Below are positions 16,004 to 24,988 of a stretch of DNA of 64,000 bases, in pieces; the first letter of the stretch is position 1; each line of letters starts with the position of its first letter. The stretch is from positions 806,001-870,000 of the forward strand of contig NZ_CP009227.1 of NCBI RefSeq assembly GCF_000775995.1, read 5' to 3'. The DNA comes from Treponema sp. OMZ 838 (GTDB lineage: Bacteria; Spirochaetota; Spirochaetia; Treponematales; Treponemataceae). The position numbers and the translations under genes were made by a program. The notes beneath the pieces were generated by a model. The model did no database searches. It was given only the letters and a program-made list of their open reading frames with translations, and had not been told where the DNA came from.

Positions 16004-17713
16004 CTATTCTAAGGTAGAAAAGTGCATTAAAGCCGTTTTTGCATCGTCGCCGGTTTTTTCAATCATTGATGAAAAGTCAACCAGCGAGGTATAAATAGCG
16101 TCCGTTTGCAAGTGGATTTTTTCAAAAGATTGGTCAAGTTCATCACTGGTGGCTCCAATGCCCGTAATGACGGTTACTACTTGTTTTATGGTTCCGCCGA
16201 TATCGTGAGAGCTTTCCAATGCGGCAGCCGCAAGCCGGCTCAGTTCTTCCGCAACAACGGCAAAGCCTTTACCGGCATCACCGGCATGCGCAGCTTCAAT
16301 CGCTGCATTCATACTGAGCATCTTTGTTTGTTCTGCAATACTTTCGATAATTTCAGACATTTCTTGAATTTTTGAAACGTTTTGGATGATAAACTGCAGA
16401 TGCTCATGGGTTGTTTTGAACAGCTGATGGCCGGTTTTAAATGTTTCCACCAACTTTTTTGCCGTTTCGGAATCAGTACGGTGATTTTCAGCGGTTTGCT
16501 GTACCGAAGAAAGAATTTCTTTCATCTGAGCTGCCGAATGATGATATCCATCGCGCGCTTTCTCTGCTGTCACTTGCATCGTTTTATATGTTGCTTGCAG
16601 ATCGGTATGCTTCTTTTCCAGTGAATCATAGCTGCGTTGAAGATCGGTAAGATTTTGTTCCAGCTGAGTATTGCGCTCAAGAAGAGCTGCTTGTTTTTCA
16701 GCAAAAGCGCTATTCTTTATATCGGACTGCGTACTGCCAGTAAAGCGGCTTTCCATATCAGTGCGATTTTTTGTTCCCCACGATGCTGCCGCACCCTCCG
16801 ATTCTGCAAAAGCTCCTGCTTCGCGGTTGCCGAACGTGAAACGTGCCGGTTGCATTGCCCCTTCCGATTGAGGCGAGCGGAAAGACGCTGCACCGGAAGC
16901 AAGCCGCCGCTGCGATGCAGTATCAGGCGATCCGTAGGTTTTCAAAGCACCTCCCTCATCGATTATTTCCACATCCGTTTCACGGGTATATAAGCTCTTA
17001 CTATCCGCCTTATTTTGTATCCCAGTCGAATCGGTCGGCAATCTTTGCTCGGAAATACCGGTTTTCGGCCCCGCTTTCAGCACAATCCGCTTTTTTGCAT
17101 TACGGGCAAGCAGGATGGTATAAATAGTTTGTACCAATGCCCATGTAACAAAAAGACCTAACAGCCATGTTACCGAAATCAATATCCCCGAAAGAATTGC
17201 TGCCTGTTTCCGATACCGGCCGGCGGCGCTCTCTAATGCACCGGATACCGCATCAAATTCATTAACATGAGTACTGATCAGTTTTTCAATTGTTTCTAAC
17301 TTCTTTTCATCAAACGGTTTCGGCTTTGCCGCACCCAGTTGGTTATAATCATTAATCAGCGTGGTAAATTCCGCATTTATTGAGCAAGCAGAAGTAAAAT
17401 ACCTCGAAAGGCTGCTCCGCAATGCAGCATCCTTTTCCGTGTATTTCTCTGCGGTATACTCCACGGCAACTAACGTCGACTCGTACTTACTTAAAGCACC
17501 AATGACAGAAGAAGGGATATGTACACCGGCAACACCGTAACGGTAAACAGTACCGCGTACATAAAGCATATTACGTTCGTAACCTGCCAGTTGTACAATC
17601 TGACGTTCAAGCGTATCAGCCGGTTTTGAAATTTGCAGGAAAATTCCGGCTGCGATAAGCAATAGCAACACCAGTATGCCCGATAATATCCCGATTTTCA
17701 GTTTTATGTTCAT
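16004..17713 (-). CDS. Methyl-accepting chemotaxis-like protein without HAMP
   Basis: 569 residues. Membrane helix 1 (residues about 7-28), a periplasmic helical sensor (30-170), helix 2 (about 172-195), then a long Ser/Ala-rich linker and a coiled coil (about 330-400). The C-terminal signalling tip reads [20 protein letters not shown], then [15 protein letters not shown], the MCP hairpin that contacts CheA/CheW. No HAMP domain follows helix 2 and the coiled coil is short, so the protein is atypical; it may signal to something other than the flagellar array. Leader GAGG lies close to ATG 17713. Confidence 0.88.
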   Translation of the reverse strand: MNIKLKIGILSGILVLLLLIAAGIFLQISKPADTLERQIVQLAGYERNMLYVRGTVYRYGVAGVHIPSSVIGALSKYESTLVAVEYTAEKYTEKDAALRSSLSRYFTSACSINAEFTTLINDYNQLGAAKPKPFDEKKLETIEKLISTHVNEFDAVSGALESAAGRYRKQAAILSGILISVTWLLGLFVTWALVQTIYTILLARNAKKRIVLKAGPKTGISEQRLPTDSTGIQNKADSKSLYTRETDVEIIDEGGALKTYGSPDTASQRRLASGAASFRSPQSEGAMQPARFTFGNREAGAFAESEGAAASWGTKNRTDMESRFTGSTQSDIKNSAFAEKQAALLERNTQLEQNLTDLQRSYDSLEKKHTDLQATYKTMQVTAEKARDGYHHSAAQMKEILSSVQQTAENHRTDSETAKKLVETFKTGHQLFKTTHEHLQFIIQNVSKIQEMSEIIESIAEQTKMLSMNAAIEAAHAGDAGKGFAVVAEELSRLAAAALESSHDIGGTIKQVVTVITGIGATSDELDQSFEKIHLQTDAIYTSLVDFSSMIEKTGDDAKTALMHFSTLE

Positions 17714-17733
17714 AGCAGTAAGCCTCAGTATAA

Positions 17734-17761
17734 GTATCGGACAATAATCACCGATAGATTA
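17734..17761 (-). promoter_or_regulatory. Candidate sigma-28 (FliA) promoter of the MCP gene
   Basis: On the minus strand TAAT, 15 bases, then GTCCGATAC. The flagellar consensus is TAAA-N15-GCCGATAA; CCGATA matches exactly, shifted by one base. The predicted start lies about 15 bases before the ATG. Plausible for a chemotaxis gene but not certain. Confidence 0.4.
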
Positions 17762-17770
17762 AAATACAAT

Positions 17771-18074
17771 CTGATGCGTTTACCTTCCTTGCTGTGCAAA
17801 ATTTTAAATAAAATTTTGCACAATTTCTTTGCGAAGAAGGGCAAACGCATCAGACAAATAAATAAGAATCGCAGAAGAATAGAGGTTGGACGACCATTTG
17901 AACCGCGAAGAGGTTCAACTCTGGGCGGACAGCCTCTATTCTTCTGCGGGTAACACGAACATTGTACTTCCTTGTACACTGTTCGTGTCAAGTTTTTCTA
18001 ACGAAAAACTTGTTGCTGATTAGCACCGCCGCCGTCCGTGGCGGATATGAAAAACTGGCCTGATGCGTTTACCC
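17771..18074. repeat. Family 1 palindromic element, copy A (composite)
   Basis: Core bounded by GGGCAAACGCATCAG (17839-17853) and CTGATGCGTTTACCC (18060-18074). Inside, CGCAGAAGAATAGAGGTTG pairs with CAGCCTCTATTCTTCTGCG around TTGAACC/GGTTCAA. About 90 extra bases with two more hairpins lie between the stem and the right end. On the left, a further CTGATGCGTTTACC (17771) and a TGCAAAATTTTA-type hairpin are attached. It fills nearly the whole gap between the MCP and carD. Confidence 0.85.
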
Positions 18075-18085
18075 TACAGAGTCCT

Positions 18086-18114
18086 TTGACCAAAGCCTTT
18101 TTTTGTGCTATAAC
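18086..18114 (+). promoter_or_regulatory. Promoter of carD-ispD-ispF
   Basis: TTGACC (18086-18091), 17 bases, TATAAC (18109-18114). The predicted start is near 18121, two bases before ATG 18123, and no ribosome binding site is present, so the message looks leaderless. Confidence 0.7.
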
Positions 18115-18122
18115 ACCAGCAT

Positions 18123-18719
18123 ATGACTGAATGTTCATTTACAGTGAAAGAACGGGTTGTATATCCCGGTCAAGGTGTCGGAGAAATCGTCGAAATCAGC
18201 GAAAAAAAATTCAAAGATGAAATGCTGACGTATTACGTCATTTACTTTGATGAATCCGACATGACGGTTCTTGTGCCTGCGCTCAAAGCGACTGAGTTAG
18301 GTATTAGAACGATCGTTTCTGCCGATGAAGCACAGGCTGCACTGGCATTTTTATCCGAAAAGTTTGACCCCATTCCCAGTGATTGGAAGATGCGGTATCA
18401 AATGAACCTCGATTTATTCAAAACGGGGAGCATTTTAGACAATGCGTCCATCGTCCGCTCACTTTACCACCGCAGTAAAATAAAAGAACTTCCTATCCAA
18501 GAGCGTAAATTATACGATTCTGCATATCGCATTTTTTACGATGAACTTTCCTATGCACTGCAAAAACCGAAATCGGAAATTGAAGCGATGATTCATTCAT
18601 ATCTGGAGGTTTTAAGTAAAAACGCTCCAGTCGAAAAACAGGATCAAGTTGATACTGATATATTTGACGACGGTATGAATGATATAGACGACGAAGACGA
18701 TTTCGATGACGACGAATAA
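18123..18719 (+). CDS. carD: CarD-family transcriptional regulator
   Basis: 198 residues. The N-terminal Tudor-like RNA-polymerase interaction domain is visible in FTVKERVVYPGQGVGEIVEI, then MTVLVPALKATELGIRTIVS. The helical remainder would contact promoter DNA, and the tail is extremely acidic (IDDEDDFDDDE). CarD proteins bind the polymerase beta subunit and stabilise open promoter complexes, often at rRNA genes. There is no ribosome binding site; the predicted transcription start is two bases before the ATG. It overlaps ispD by 14 bases. Confidence 0.93.
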   Translation: MTECSFTVKERVVYPGQGVGEIVEISEKKFKDEMLTYYVIYFDESDMTVLVPALKATELGIRTIVSADEAQAALAFLSEKFDPIPSDWKMRYQMNLDLFKTGSILDNASIVRSLYHRSKIKELPIQERKLYDSAYRIFYDELSYALQKPKSEIEAMIHSYLEVLSKNAPVEKQDQVDTDIFDDGMNDIDDEDDFDDDE

Positions 18720-19395
18720 TGCCGTTCTAATTACAGCTGCCGGAAGTTCCCAACGCTTTGGAGAGAAAAAAGAGTTTCTCCCTCTCCATCACGATACGCA
18801 TACATCGGTACTGTCCGCCTGTCTTTACGCTTTTGTATCGGCAGGCTGCTTTAGGCGTTATGTCATAACCGTGCCGCAGGGCAAAGTTGAAGCAGCCTAT
18901 TCGCTGTTGAGTGCCGATACACGGCTTTCCTCTTTTGTTGATGCACATCGAGATAGTCTCCATATCGTTGAAGGGGGAGCAAGCCGGCAGGAGTCGGTGT
19001 ACAAGGGGCTGTTAGCGCTTGCAGATAAAAACATAACCTTTATACTGGTACACGATGGAGCGCGGCCGTGGGTTTCCAGCGAAGTGATTACTTCGGTATT
19101 AACGGCAACCGAACAATACGGAGCGGCAGTTCCTGCCATATCCGTAACGGATACGCAAAAAGAAGTAGACGAAACAGGAAAGATTATCCGGCACCTTAAA
19201 AGAGACCGGCTTGCCGCCGTACAAACACCGCAAGGTTTCCGCTTTGAACCGTTGCTCTACGCCCACCGCCAAGCCTGCAATGACGGCAACATCTACACGG
19301 ACGACAGCGAAATCTACGCACGATATTGCGGAACTGTTTACATCTGCCCCGGATCGCGGGAAAACAAAAAAATCACTTATCGAGAAGACCTTTAA
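18706..19395 (+). CDS. ispD: 2-C-methyl-D-erythritol 4-phosphate cytidylyltransferase
   Basis: 229 residues. It joins MEP to CTP in the non-mevalonate isoprenoid pathway. Seen are the nucleotide loop ITAAGSSQRFGEKKEF (in place of the AAGxGxR form), FILVHDGARPWVS, and LAAVQTPQGFRFEPLL. ATG 18706 lies inside the acidic tail of carD; the overlap suggests coupled translation. It is followed after 10 bases by ispF, which uses the product two steps later, so the pair forms one pathway unit. Confidence 0.93.
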   Translation: MTTNNAVLITAAGSSQRFGEKKEFLPLHHDTHTSVLSACLYAFVSAGCFRRYVITVPQGKVEAAYSLLSADTRLSSFVDAHRDSLHIVEGGASRQESVYKGLLALADKNITFILVHDGARPWVSSEVITSVLTATEQYGAAVPAISVTDTQKEVDETGKIIRHLKRDRLAAVQTPQGFRFEPLLYAHRQACNDGNIYTDDSEIYARYCGTVYICPGSRENKKITYREDL

Positions 19396-19405
19396 GGAAG
19401 ACACT

Positions 19406-19879
19406 ATGATACGAATTGGCTTAGGTTATGATCTCCACACCCTTGTAGAAGGCAGGCCATTAATCTTAGGCGGGGTTCATATTCCTTTTGAAAAAGGAGA
19501 AGCGGGGCATTCAGACGGAGATGTGCTACTCCATGCTCTTGCGGATTCCCTACTCGGAGCCGCTTGTCTTGGCGACATCGGCGAGCTTTTCCCGCCGAAT
19601 GATCCGCAGTGGAAGAATGCCGACTCCCGGATGCTCCTAAAAACAGTGTGGGAACGGGTACGGGCAGCAGGCTGGCAGCTTGAAAACGCCGATTGCGTTA
19701 TTGCGATCCAAAAGCCGAAAATTCTGCCGTACCGCGAGGCAATCCGCCGGTCTATTGCGGAAATTCTATCGGTAGAAATCGATCAGATCTTTGTCAAAGC
19801 AAAAACCGGTGAGGGGGTCGGCGTTATCGGCAGCGGTACAGCCGCCGCCGTGTGGTGCACTTGTCTTCTTTCGCGGTAA
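19406..19879 (+). CDS. ispF: 2-C-methyl-D-erythritol 2,4-cyclodiphosphate synthase
   Basis: 157 residues: MIRIGLGYDLHTLVEGRPLI with the zinc-binding D and H, GHSDGDVLLHALADSLLGAA, and VFVKAKTGEGVG-like FVKAKTGEGVGVIG. It closes CDP-ME 2-phosphate to the cyclic diphosphate. ATG 19406 with AAGGAAG upstream is the family start; the same frame is open back to 19211 but that part overlaps ispD. Length is normal. Last gene of the carD-ispD-ispF run. Confidence 0.95.
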   Translation: MIRIGLGYDLHTLVEGRPLILGGVHIPFEKGEAGHSDGDVLLHALADSLLGAACLGDIGELFPPNDPQWKNADSRMLLKTVWERVRAAGWQLENADCVIAIQKPKILPYREAIRRSIAEILSVEIDQIFVKAKTGEGVGVIGSGTAAAVWCTCLLSR

Positions 19880-19913
19880 ACACGCTCTCGCACCATCACG
19901 TTTAGGCGTCAGC

Positions 19914-22900
19914 TTATTTCTCAGCAAGCTCTAGGATGAGCTGTACCTCTCCTTGCGATAGATTGAGGGCATTGGCAATAGCGTCCTGCGTCCATCCGCT
20001 TCTAAAGAGCTTCAACACATTCTCACGAGTACCCACTGCTGTTGAGCCTTCCGTCTTGTTGACCGGCTTTTCAGTTTTAACCAAATCCGCAAGCAGCTTC
20101 AGCTGGTTTTCCGAATTTTTCGATATATCTTGTAAGCGAGTCTCGGTGCCGGCAAGCCATTCGCGGGCATTGTGCAGTTTTTCAATACGCCCCTCAAGCT
20201 CTCCAAGCAATTCATCGATGGTATCAAGCTGCTCCCGCGCCTTCTCCGCTTTTTCCTGATTGGAAATAAGATATTCCATCTTTTCTTGAATATCTTGCAA
20301 TTCCGGCGGAATGGTGTAGAGCTTACTCTGTACCGACTTAATATCTTTTTCAACCGTCTTTAAATCTTCAAAGGCGGCATCAATACTCTGCACTGTTTGG
20401 TCGAGCACAGTACCTTTTTTCTCCAACCGGTCATAGCGGGTATTCACATCGGCAATGCTTTCTTCGATACGCCGAATTTGCACCTGATAGCGCTGTAATT
20501 CATCATCAGCCGAAGCGAGCTCAACAAGTTTTTTATCCATCGATTCGGAAAGCACCGTCAGTTTTGCAAAGTCATTTTCCAAAATTTCAATGTTTTTACG
20601 TTCACCCATAAATCGGGCGATTTTTTGTGTCGCTTCCTCTTCGAGATGGGTTACCTTTTCGTATTTCAAATTCAGGTCATCCATTGTATTGCGGTAGATT
20701 TCAAAACGGGTAACTTCCGCTTTCAGCTTTTCGATATTCTGTTCCAAGTCGGCCTTCAATTCGTCCGCACGGTCAAACACGCGTGTCTGCGTAATAAAGG
20801 CATTTTGCCGCTTATCGATTTCTTCAACGGTTTCGGTCAGCTGATCGGAATCGCGCCGTATCTTTTCGAATAAATCATGCTGCGTTTCTTCCACTTCGCT
20901 GCGAAGACCGTGTACCAGCTCCCGTATGTTGTCAAGCGAATGATTTGCTTCCCCCGTCGCGTTGTTGATCCGTTTATCCAGCTCGTTCGTAACCTGTTCG
21001 GCATCACGCGTAAAGGCTTCGGTAACGCTGCGCACCTGTGCAGAAAATTCTTCTTCGGCACTCTGCACCTTTGCATTAAGATCATTGATTCTCTGCTGCA
21101 TCAGTTTAAGCGCTTCATCGCTTTTCACGCTGAAATCTTTATAGTACGAGGTGTATTTTGAGCCGATGCCTTCGATAGCCCGTTCCGTCGATGCGGTAAA
21201 ATTCGCAACCTTTTCGTCTACCGTAGCCCGCATCTCTGCCAACTGTTGGTCGATGCGAGCCTTCCATGTTTCAAAATCGGTTTTAGCCGCATCAAGCTGT
21301 CCGCCTGATTCTTGCTTAACCGTATCAAGCCAATTCTTTACCTCTTTTGTAGCATTTTCAACTTCAACACTCTGCTGCCGCATCGATTCCTGCAGTTCAA
21401 GCTTGAGACCGGAAAGCTCATTGCGCATATATGTTTGAGCTTTTTCCTTTGTCTGATCCATCATATTTTTAAACTGAGTGTTATAGGCGAGCAGCGCTTC
21501 ATCGCTTGCCGTAATACGCTTGGCAATTCCCTCTTCGATTGCGGCAATATCTTCTTTGAATTTGGCAAAGTGTCCCTTGTATTCCTCTGCCGTCTGCGCA
21601 AGCCGTGCTTTTAAATCCTGTTTATACGCATCTTCCAAATCTTTACGCGCGGACTCGCTTTCCGACCCCATCAGCGCAAGCCGTTCGGTAACATCGTTCC
21701 GTAGTTTTTGGATATCTCCGCTGAGCGCATCGCTGCGGCGGGTCAATTCGCTTGAAAAATCGGTTTCAAAGAGACGCAGTTTTTCAGAAAGCGCGGCTTG
21801 AGATTCTTCACGCAGCACGTTCAGCTGTTCGGTTATCTCCTGAAGTCTACCGGCAAGCGCATTCGCCCGTTCGGAAAAATGTTTTTCGAAGCCGTTGTAT
21901 TTTTCCTGCATGGTATAGGTATGTTTTCCGAAGTCCTGCAAAAGCCGGTCTTTTACCGATTCTTGTGCCTTTTCCATTTCGGCAGAAAGCTTATCGATAC
22001 CGGCAATGGACTTATCAAATTTTTCGTAATAGTAGGTTGCTTGTTTTTTATATTCGGCAAACTTTGTATCTGCCGACTGAGAAAGCGCGGTAATACTTTG
22101 AGCAGCCTTTGCAGCGGTCTTTTCGAGGCGGGCATTTAATCCCGTTTCAAACTCGGTAAGGCGCGAATCAAGCTGCCGGTTCGTATTCTGCATATCCGCC
22201 TCGGTTTTTTCCAATCCTTTTTCAAGATTTGTGATACGTTGCGTAAATGCAATTTCCGTAGCGCTGAACTTTGAGTGCAATGCGCTTTCAAGCTTATCAG
22301 CTTCCTCTTGCCAATCCTGTTTAAACTTTTGGGCAAGCGCTTTATTTTCGGTCATACCGGCAGTGATCTCCGCTTCAAGCGCTGCAGAACGATCATCAAG
22401 CGCTGCCTTATACTGCTGCATCTGTAGTTCCATCTGGTTCTGTAGTTTAGCAAAAGATTCATCACCCAGGTTCTGCGCTTTTTTGCTCGCCTCCGTAAAC
22501 GCCTTTTTATACAGGTCATTCAATTGGATTGAGGTTACCTCGAGCAATTCCGCACTTTTTTTCTCTGCGCTAGAAACCCTGTTTTCAAAAGCGCTAATGG
22601 TATTATTAAAACCCGCAGTAAGCTGTTCTTCAAGCATCTGTAGATGTTCACGATTCTGCTTATAAAAACTGTCCTGCATTTCGGGCATCAGTTTTGAAAT
22701 ATGGCTCAATTCGCTCCGTGCATCCGTAATTTTTTTTGCAAGTGAATCGACAAAGTCTGATTCCTGACTAACCCGCGCAAGATTTTTTTCTGCAAGGGCA
22801 GCCATATCCATAACGGTTTTAATAGTCTCTTCTGCTCCCGCAACATTTTTTTCTATTGCATCGATGGATGATGAACGGGCAGTCAACACATCGGATTTTT

Positions 22901-23159
22901 TCATAAAATCGTTATATATGGAATCGAGCCGGTTAACAGCCGCAATCGCCTGTGAAAGTTTTGCGTCAAGCTCGATCGCCGCATCACGCAAATTCTGCGT
23001 CCGTTCCTTAACAAACCCTTCTATTTCATCTTTAACACGGTCGCCGTATTTTTTTGCTTTTTCTATCGAACGGCTGTTTTTATCCATTTGCCGAAAAAAA
23101 AGAATCAGCATCAGAGAAAGCATAAGCGTTATCGCGGAGGCCAAAAGTTGCATTGACAT
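19914..23159 (-). CDS. SpiroCoCo-type giant coiled-coil protein
   Basis: About 1081 residues. One N-terminal membrane helix (LLASAITLMLSLMLILFF) anchors a heptad-rich helix of more than 950 residues with very little proline, so most of the protein is a coiled coil facing the cytoplasm. The last 40 residues form a helix-turn-helix-like module (LFRSGWTQDAIANALNLSQG). This layout matches the spirochaete SpiroCoCo family as I recall it; its role, perhaps scaffolding of cell shape, is not established. ATG 23159 has AAGGGTGG upstream; GTG 23171 is an alternative. Confidence 0.85.
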   Translation of the reverse strand: MSMQLLASAITLMLSLMLILFFRQMDKNSRSIEKAKKYGDRVKDEIEGFVKERTQNLRDAAIELDAKLSQAIAAVNRLDSIYNDFMKKSDVLTARSSSIDAIEKNVAGAEETIKTVMDMAALAEKNLARVSQESDFVDSLAKKITDARSELSHISKLMPEMQDSFYKQNREHLQMLEEQLTAGFNNTISAFENRVSSAEKKSAELLEVTSIQLNDLYKKAFTEASKKAQNLGDESFAKLQNQMELQMQQYKAALDDRSAALEAEITAGMTENKALAQKFKQDWQEEADKLESALHSKFSATEIAFTQRITNLEKGLEKTEADMQNTNRQLDSRLTEFETGLNARLEKTAAKAAQSITALSQSADTKFAEYKKQATYYYEKFDKSIAGIDKLSAEMEKAQESVKDRLLQDFGKHTYTMQEKYNGFEKHFSERANALAGRLQEITEQLNVLREESQAALSEKLRLFETDFSSELTRRSDALSGDIQKLRNDVTERLALMGSESESARKDLEDAYKQDLKARLAQTAEEYKGHFAKFKEDIAAIEEGIAKRITASDEALLAYNTQFKNMMDQTKEKAQTYMRNELSGLKLELQESMRQQSVEVENATKEVKNWLDTVKQESGGQLDAAKTDFETWKARIDQQLAEMRATVDEKVANFTASTERAIEGIGSKYTSYYKDFSVKSDEALKLMQQRINDLNAKVQSAEEEFSAQVRSVTEAFTRDAEQVTNELDKRINNATGEANHSLDNIRELVHGLRSEVEETQHDLFEKIRRDSDQLTETVEEIDKRQNAFITQTRVFDRADELKADLEQNIEKLKAEVTRFEIYRNTMDDLNLKYEKVTHLEEEATQKIARFMGERKNIEILENDFAKLTVLSESMDKKLVELASADDELQRYQVQIRRIEESIADVNTRYDRLEKKGTVLDQTVQSIDAAFEDLKTVEKDIKSVQSKLYTIPPELQDIQEKMEYLISNQEKAEKAREQLDTIDELLGELEGRIEKLHNAREWLAGTETRLQDISKNSENQLKLLADLVKTEKPVNKTEGSTAVGTRENVLKLFRSGWTQDAIANALNLSQGEVQLILELAEK

Positions 23160-23255
23160 TCTAAGTTCCACCCTTACTTAAAATAAATTCTGTTTTAATG
23201 AATAGATCGGACACATCTAAAAACAGCGGTTTTTAAAATTATCCTACCTATTATA

Positions 23256-23954
23256 TTATAGCATATAGTTTAAGAATTGACGATAGTTTGAAAAGGAAAT
23301 ATCCGCATACGGCGGTTTTTTTCTCAAAAATGAAATAAGCGGATTTTGGATATAAGCGGTCTTCATACCGACTGAAGAAGCGCCTGCGACATCATACGCT
23401 TTACTGTTCCCGACATACAGTATCCGTTCGCACGGCGTATTCAAGGCTTCGGCAAGTTTAAGAAAAGGAATACGGGAAGGTTTAAGAGCGCCGAGCGCTT
23501 CGGAATCCAGTGCAACATCGCAGAGCGGAAGAATGTCCCATACGGAACCTTTCTGTTCGGGCGGAAAATCCGATAGAATACCGATTTTAAACCCCGCCTC
23601 TTTTAATCGTATGATCGCTTCTTTTACAAAAGGATACGGACGAATACGCACAAATTTCTTTTTCCACCCCTTATATATTTCTCTGTCTAAAAAATCGCCT
23701 ACTTCTTGCGGGGAGATATTAAGATGAGTTGCCAACAGTTCATTTTGCACATTGAAAAAATCCAGCAGCACTTTATCCGGATCAGATGAACTGTATCCGT
23801 GTAAAATATGGCGGACTTTTCCAAAAGCTTTCATAAAACGGATATGACGGATAAAAAACGGAACGGCACGTAACGTCAGCTTCCATGCGGGATAGAGCGT
23901 GCCGTCTATATCGAATGCAATAGCGTCAATGCCGGGGATTTTGCTTACAATCAT
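23256..23954 (-). CDS. HAD-family hydrolase
   Basis: 232 residues. Motif I FDIDGTLYP carries the nucleophile Asp, motif II is ILSDFP, and motifs III/IV are KPSRIPFLKLAEAL and ILYVGNSKAYDVAGAS. A helical cap lies between I and II. It is probably a phosphatase of small metabolites; the substrate is unknown. ATG 23954 has no ribosome site, but TATAAT ends exactly 6 bases before it, so transcription should begin at the A of the ATG. Flanked by the coiled-coil giant on the same strand. Confidence 0.9.
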   Translation of the reverse strand: MIVSKIPGIDAIAFDIDGTLYPAWKLTLRAVPFFIRHIRFMKAFGKVRHILHGYSSSDPDKVLLDFFNVQNELLATHLNISPQEVGDFLDREIYKGWKKKFVRIRPYPFVKEAIIRLKEAGFKIGILSDFPPEQKGSVWDILPLCDVALDSEALGALKPSRIPFLKLAEALNTPCERILYVGNSKAYDVAGASSVGMKTAYIQNPLISFLRKKPPYADISFSNYRQFLNYML

Positions 23955-23960
23955 TTTTTT

Positions 23961-23989
23961 ATTATACCGTACCGATTACACCCTGTCCA
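23961..23989 (-). promoter_or_regulatory. Promoter giving a leaderless HAD mRNA
   Basis: On the minus strand TGGACA (23984-23989), 17 bases, TATAAT (23961-23966), then six A and the ATG at 23954. The predicted start is the start codon itself. Confidence 0.75.
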
Positions 23990-24062
23990 TTCATAAAAAA
24001 GAACGTGTGTGAGTCTCAGTTGTTTTCATTTCAGTCTCTTTTTCGCCCTTTTGCTGCGAACC

Positions 24063-24803
24063 CTATAGAGGATATATGCTGCCCGAACCGGATATTCGGC
24101 GGTCAATCATAAGAGGATTGCCTTTATAACCGACCGAACCTGAACCGCTGATATCGGCTCGTAAAAACATCGTAACCCATACTTTTGCAGAACCGGAGCC
24201 GGAAATGGAAATATCGGCATCTTCGGTTTCCAGACGAGTAGTTTTTATATTGCCGGAACCGGAAATACTGCCCTCTAAACTTTGAGCTTTCCCTGTTGCT
24301 CCAAAAGAACCCGAACCGGATATGTTCAGCTTTAATTTTTTTACGGTAATATCGCGTGCAACAACATCACCGGATCCGGAAACAACTACCGACATCGTAC
24401 GTCCAGGCATATTGAATGATGAAACGGTACCGGTAAGCGAACCGGAGGCTGTTAATTGTATTAAGACCGGCATGGTAATAATAGCTTTGCAGTTCGAGCA
24501 CCCGATAACATATCCGTGCTGAAAGCCGATATGCAAGATATTATTAGAAACATCTACATATAAATAGTTGAAGAGATTTTCATCAGCATCAATGGTAACG
24601 GAAAAAGTTTCACTCTGTCGTATATCGACCGTCCAATCGCCACTGATGGAAACGGAATCAAAATTACTTCGAGAAAAGCTTTCCGTTTTCAACGTTCCAT
24701 TTCCACGGACACGACCATTAACTACGATAAAGCAGCTGCTGGCGGTAAACAGAAGCAATGCGGTAAGGGCAATGCATACAATACTGATTTTTATTTTATT
24801 CAT
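24063..24803 (-). CDS. GIN-domain (DUF2807) lipoprotein, adhesin-head type
   Basis: 246 residues. The signal run ends in LLFTASSC, a lipobox with the Cys near residue 24. The body is a right-handed beta-helix-like repeat of SGSG turns (SISGSGNIK, SISGSGSAKVW, DISGSGSVGYK, RISGSGSIYPL), as in the putative auto-transporter adhesin head GIN domain. It is likely displayed on the periplasmic or outer surface; the ligand is unknown. It is divergent from the TetR gene, about 185 bases away, and may be its regulatory target (inference). Confidence 0.85.
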   Translation of the reverse strand: MNKIKISIVCIALTALLLFTASSCFIVVNGRVRGNGTLKTESFSRSNFDSVSISGDWTVDIRQSETFSVTIDADENLFNYLYVDVSNNILHIGFQHGYVIGCSNCKAIITMPVLIQLTASGSLTGTVSSFNMPGRTMSVVVSGSGDVVARDITVKKLKLNISGSGSFGATGKAQSLEGSISGSGNIKTTRLETEDADISISGSGSAKVWVTMFLRADISGSGSVGYKGNPLMIDRRISGSGSIYPL

Positions 24804-24873
24804 AAAAAAATCCTATTATGATAAATTTCTTGTCTGCAGAATACTTTAAGACAAAAACCGTGTTAACGCAACA

Positions 24874-24920
24874 GGGTAAACGCATCAGACCATTTTTTAA
24901 CAATCCTGCAGAATAGGGGA
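24874..24920. repeat. Family 1 palindromic element, truncated copy E
   Basis: Left terminus GGGTAAACGCATCAG (24874-24888) followed by CTGCAGAATAG, the start of the core stem. The rest is lost just before the TetR promoter. Confidence 0.65.
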
Positions 24921-24938
24921 TAGACTTTCCGTTAGGTA

Positions 24939-24967
24939 TTGACAATCCATATACCGTTTGGTATATT
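24939..24967 (+). promoter_or_regulatory. Promoter of the TetR-family gene
   Basis: TTGACA (24939-24944), 17 bases, TATATT (24962-24967): nearly consensus. The predicted start is near 24974, after ATG 24968, so translation must begin at ATG 24989. Confidence 0.75.
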
Positions 24968-24984
24968 ATGTACCAGTCGGTATA
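24950..24984 (+). promoter_or_regulatory. Two TetR-type operators
   Basis: TATACC-GTTT-GGTATA (24950-24965) and TGTACC-AGTC-GGTATA (24969-24984) share a palindromic form with centres 19 bases apart. The first covers the spacer and -10, the second the transcription start. This is a textbook arrangement for self-repression. Confidence 0.65.
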
Positions 24985-24988
24985 TAAT

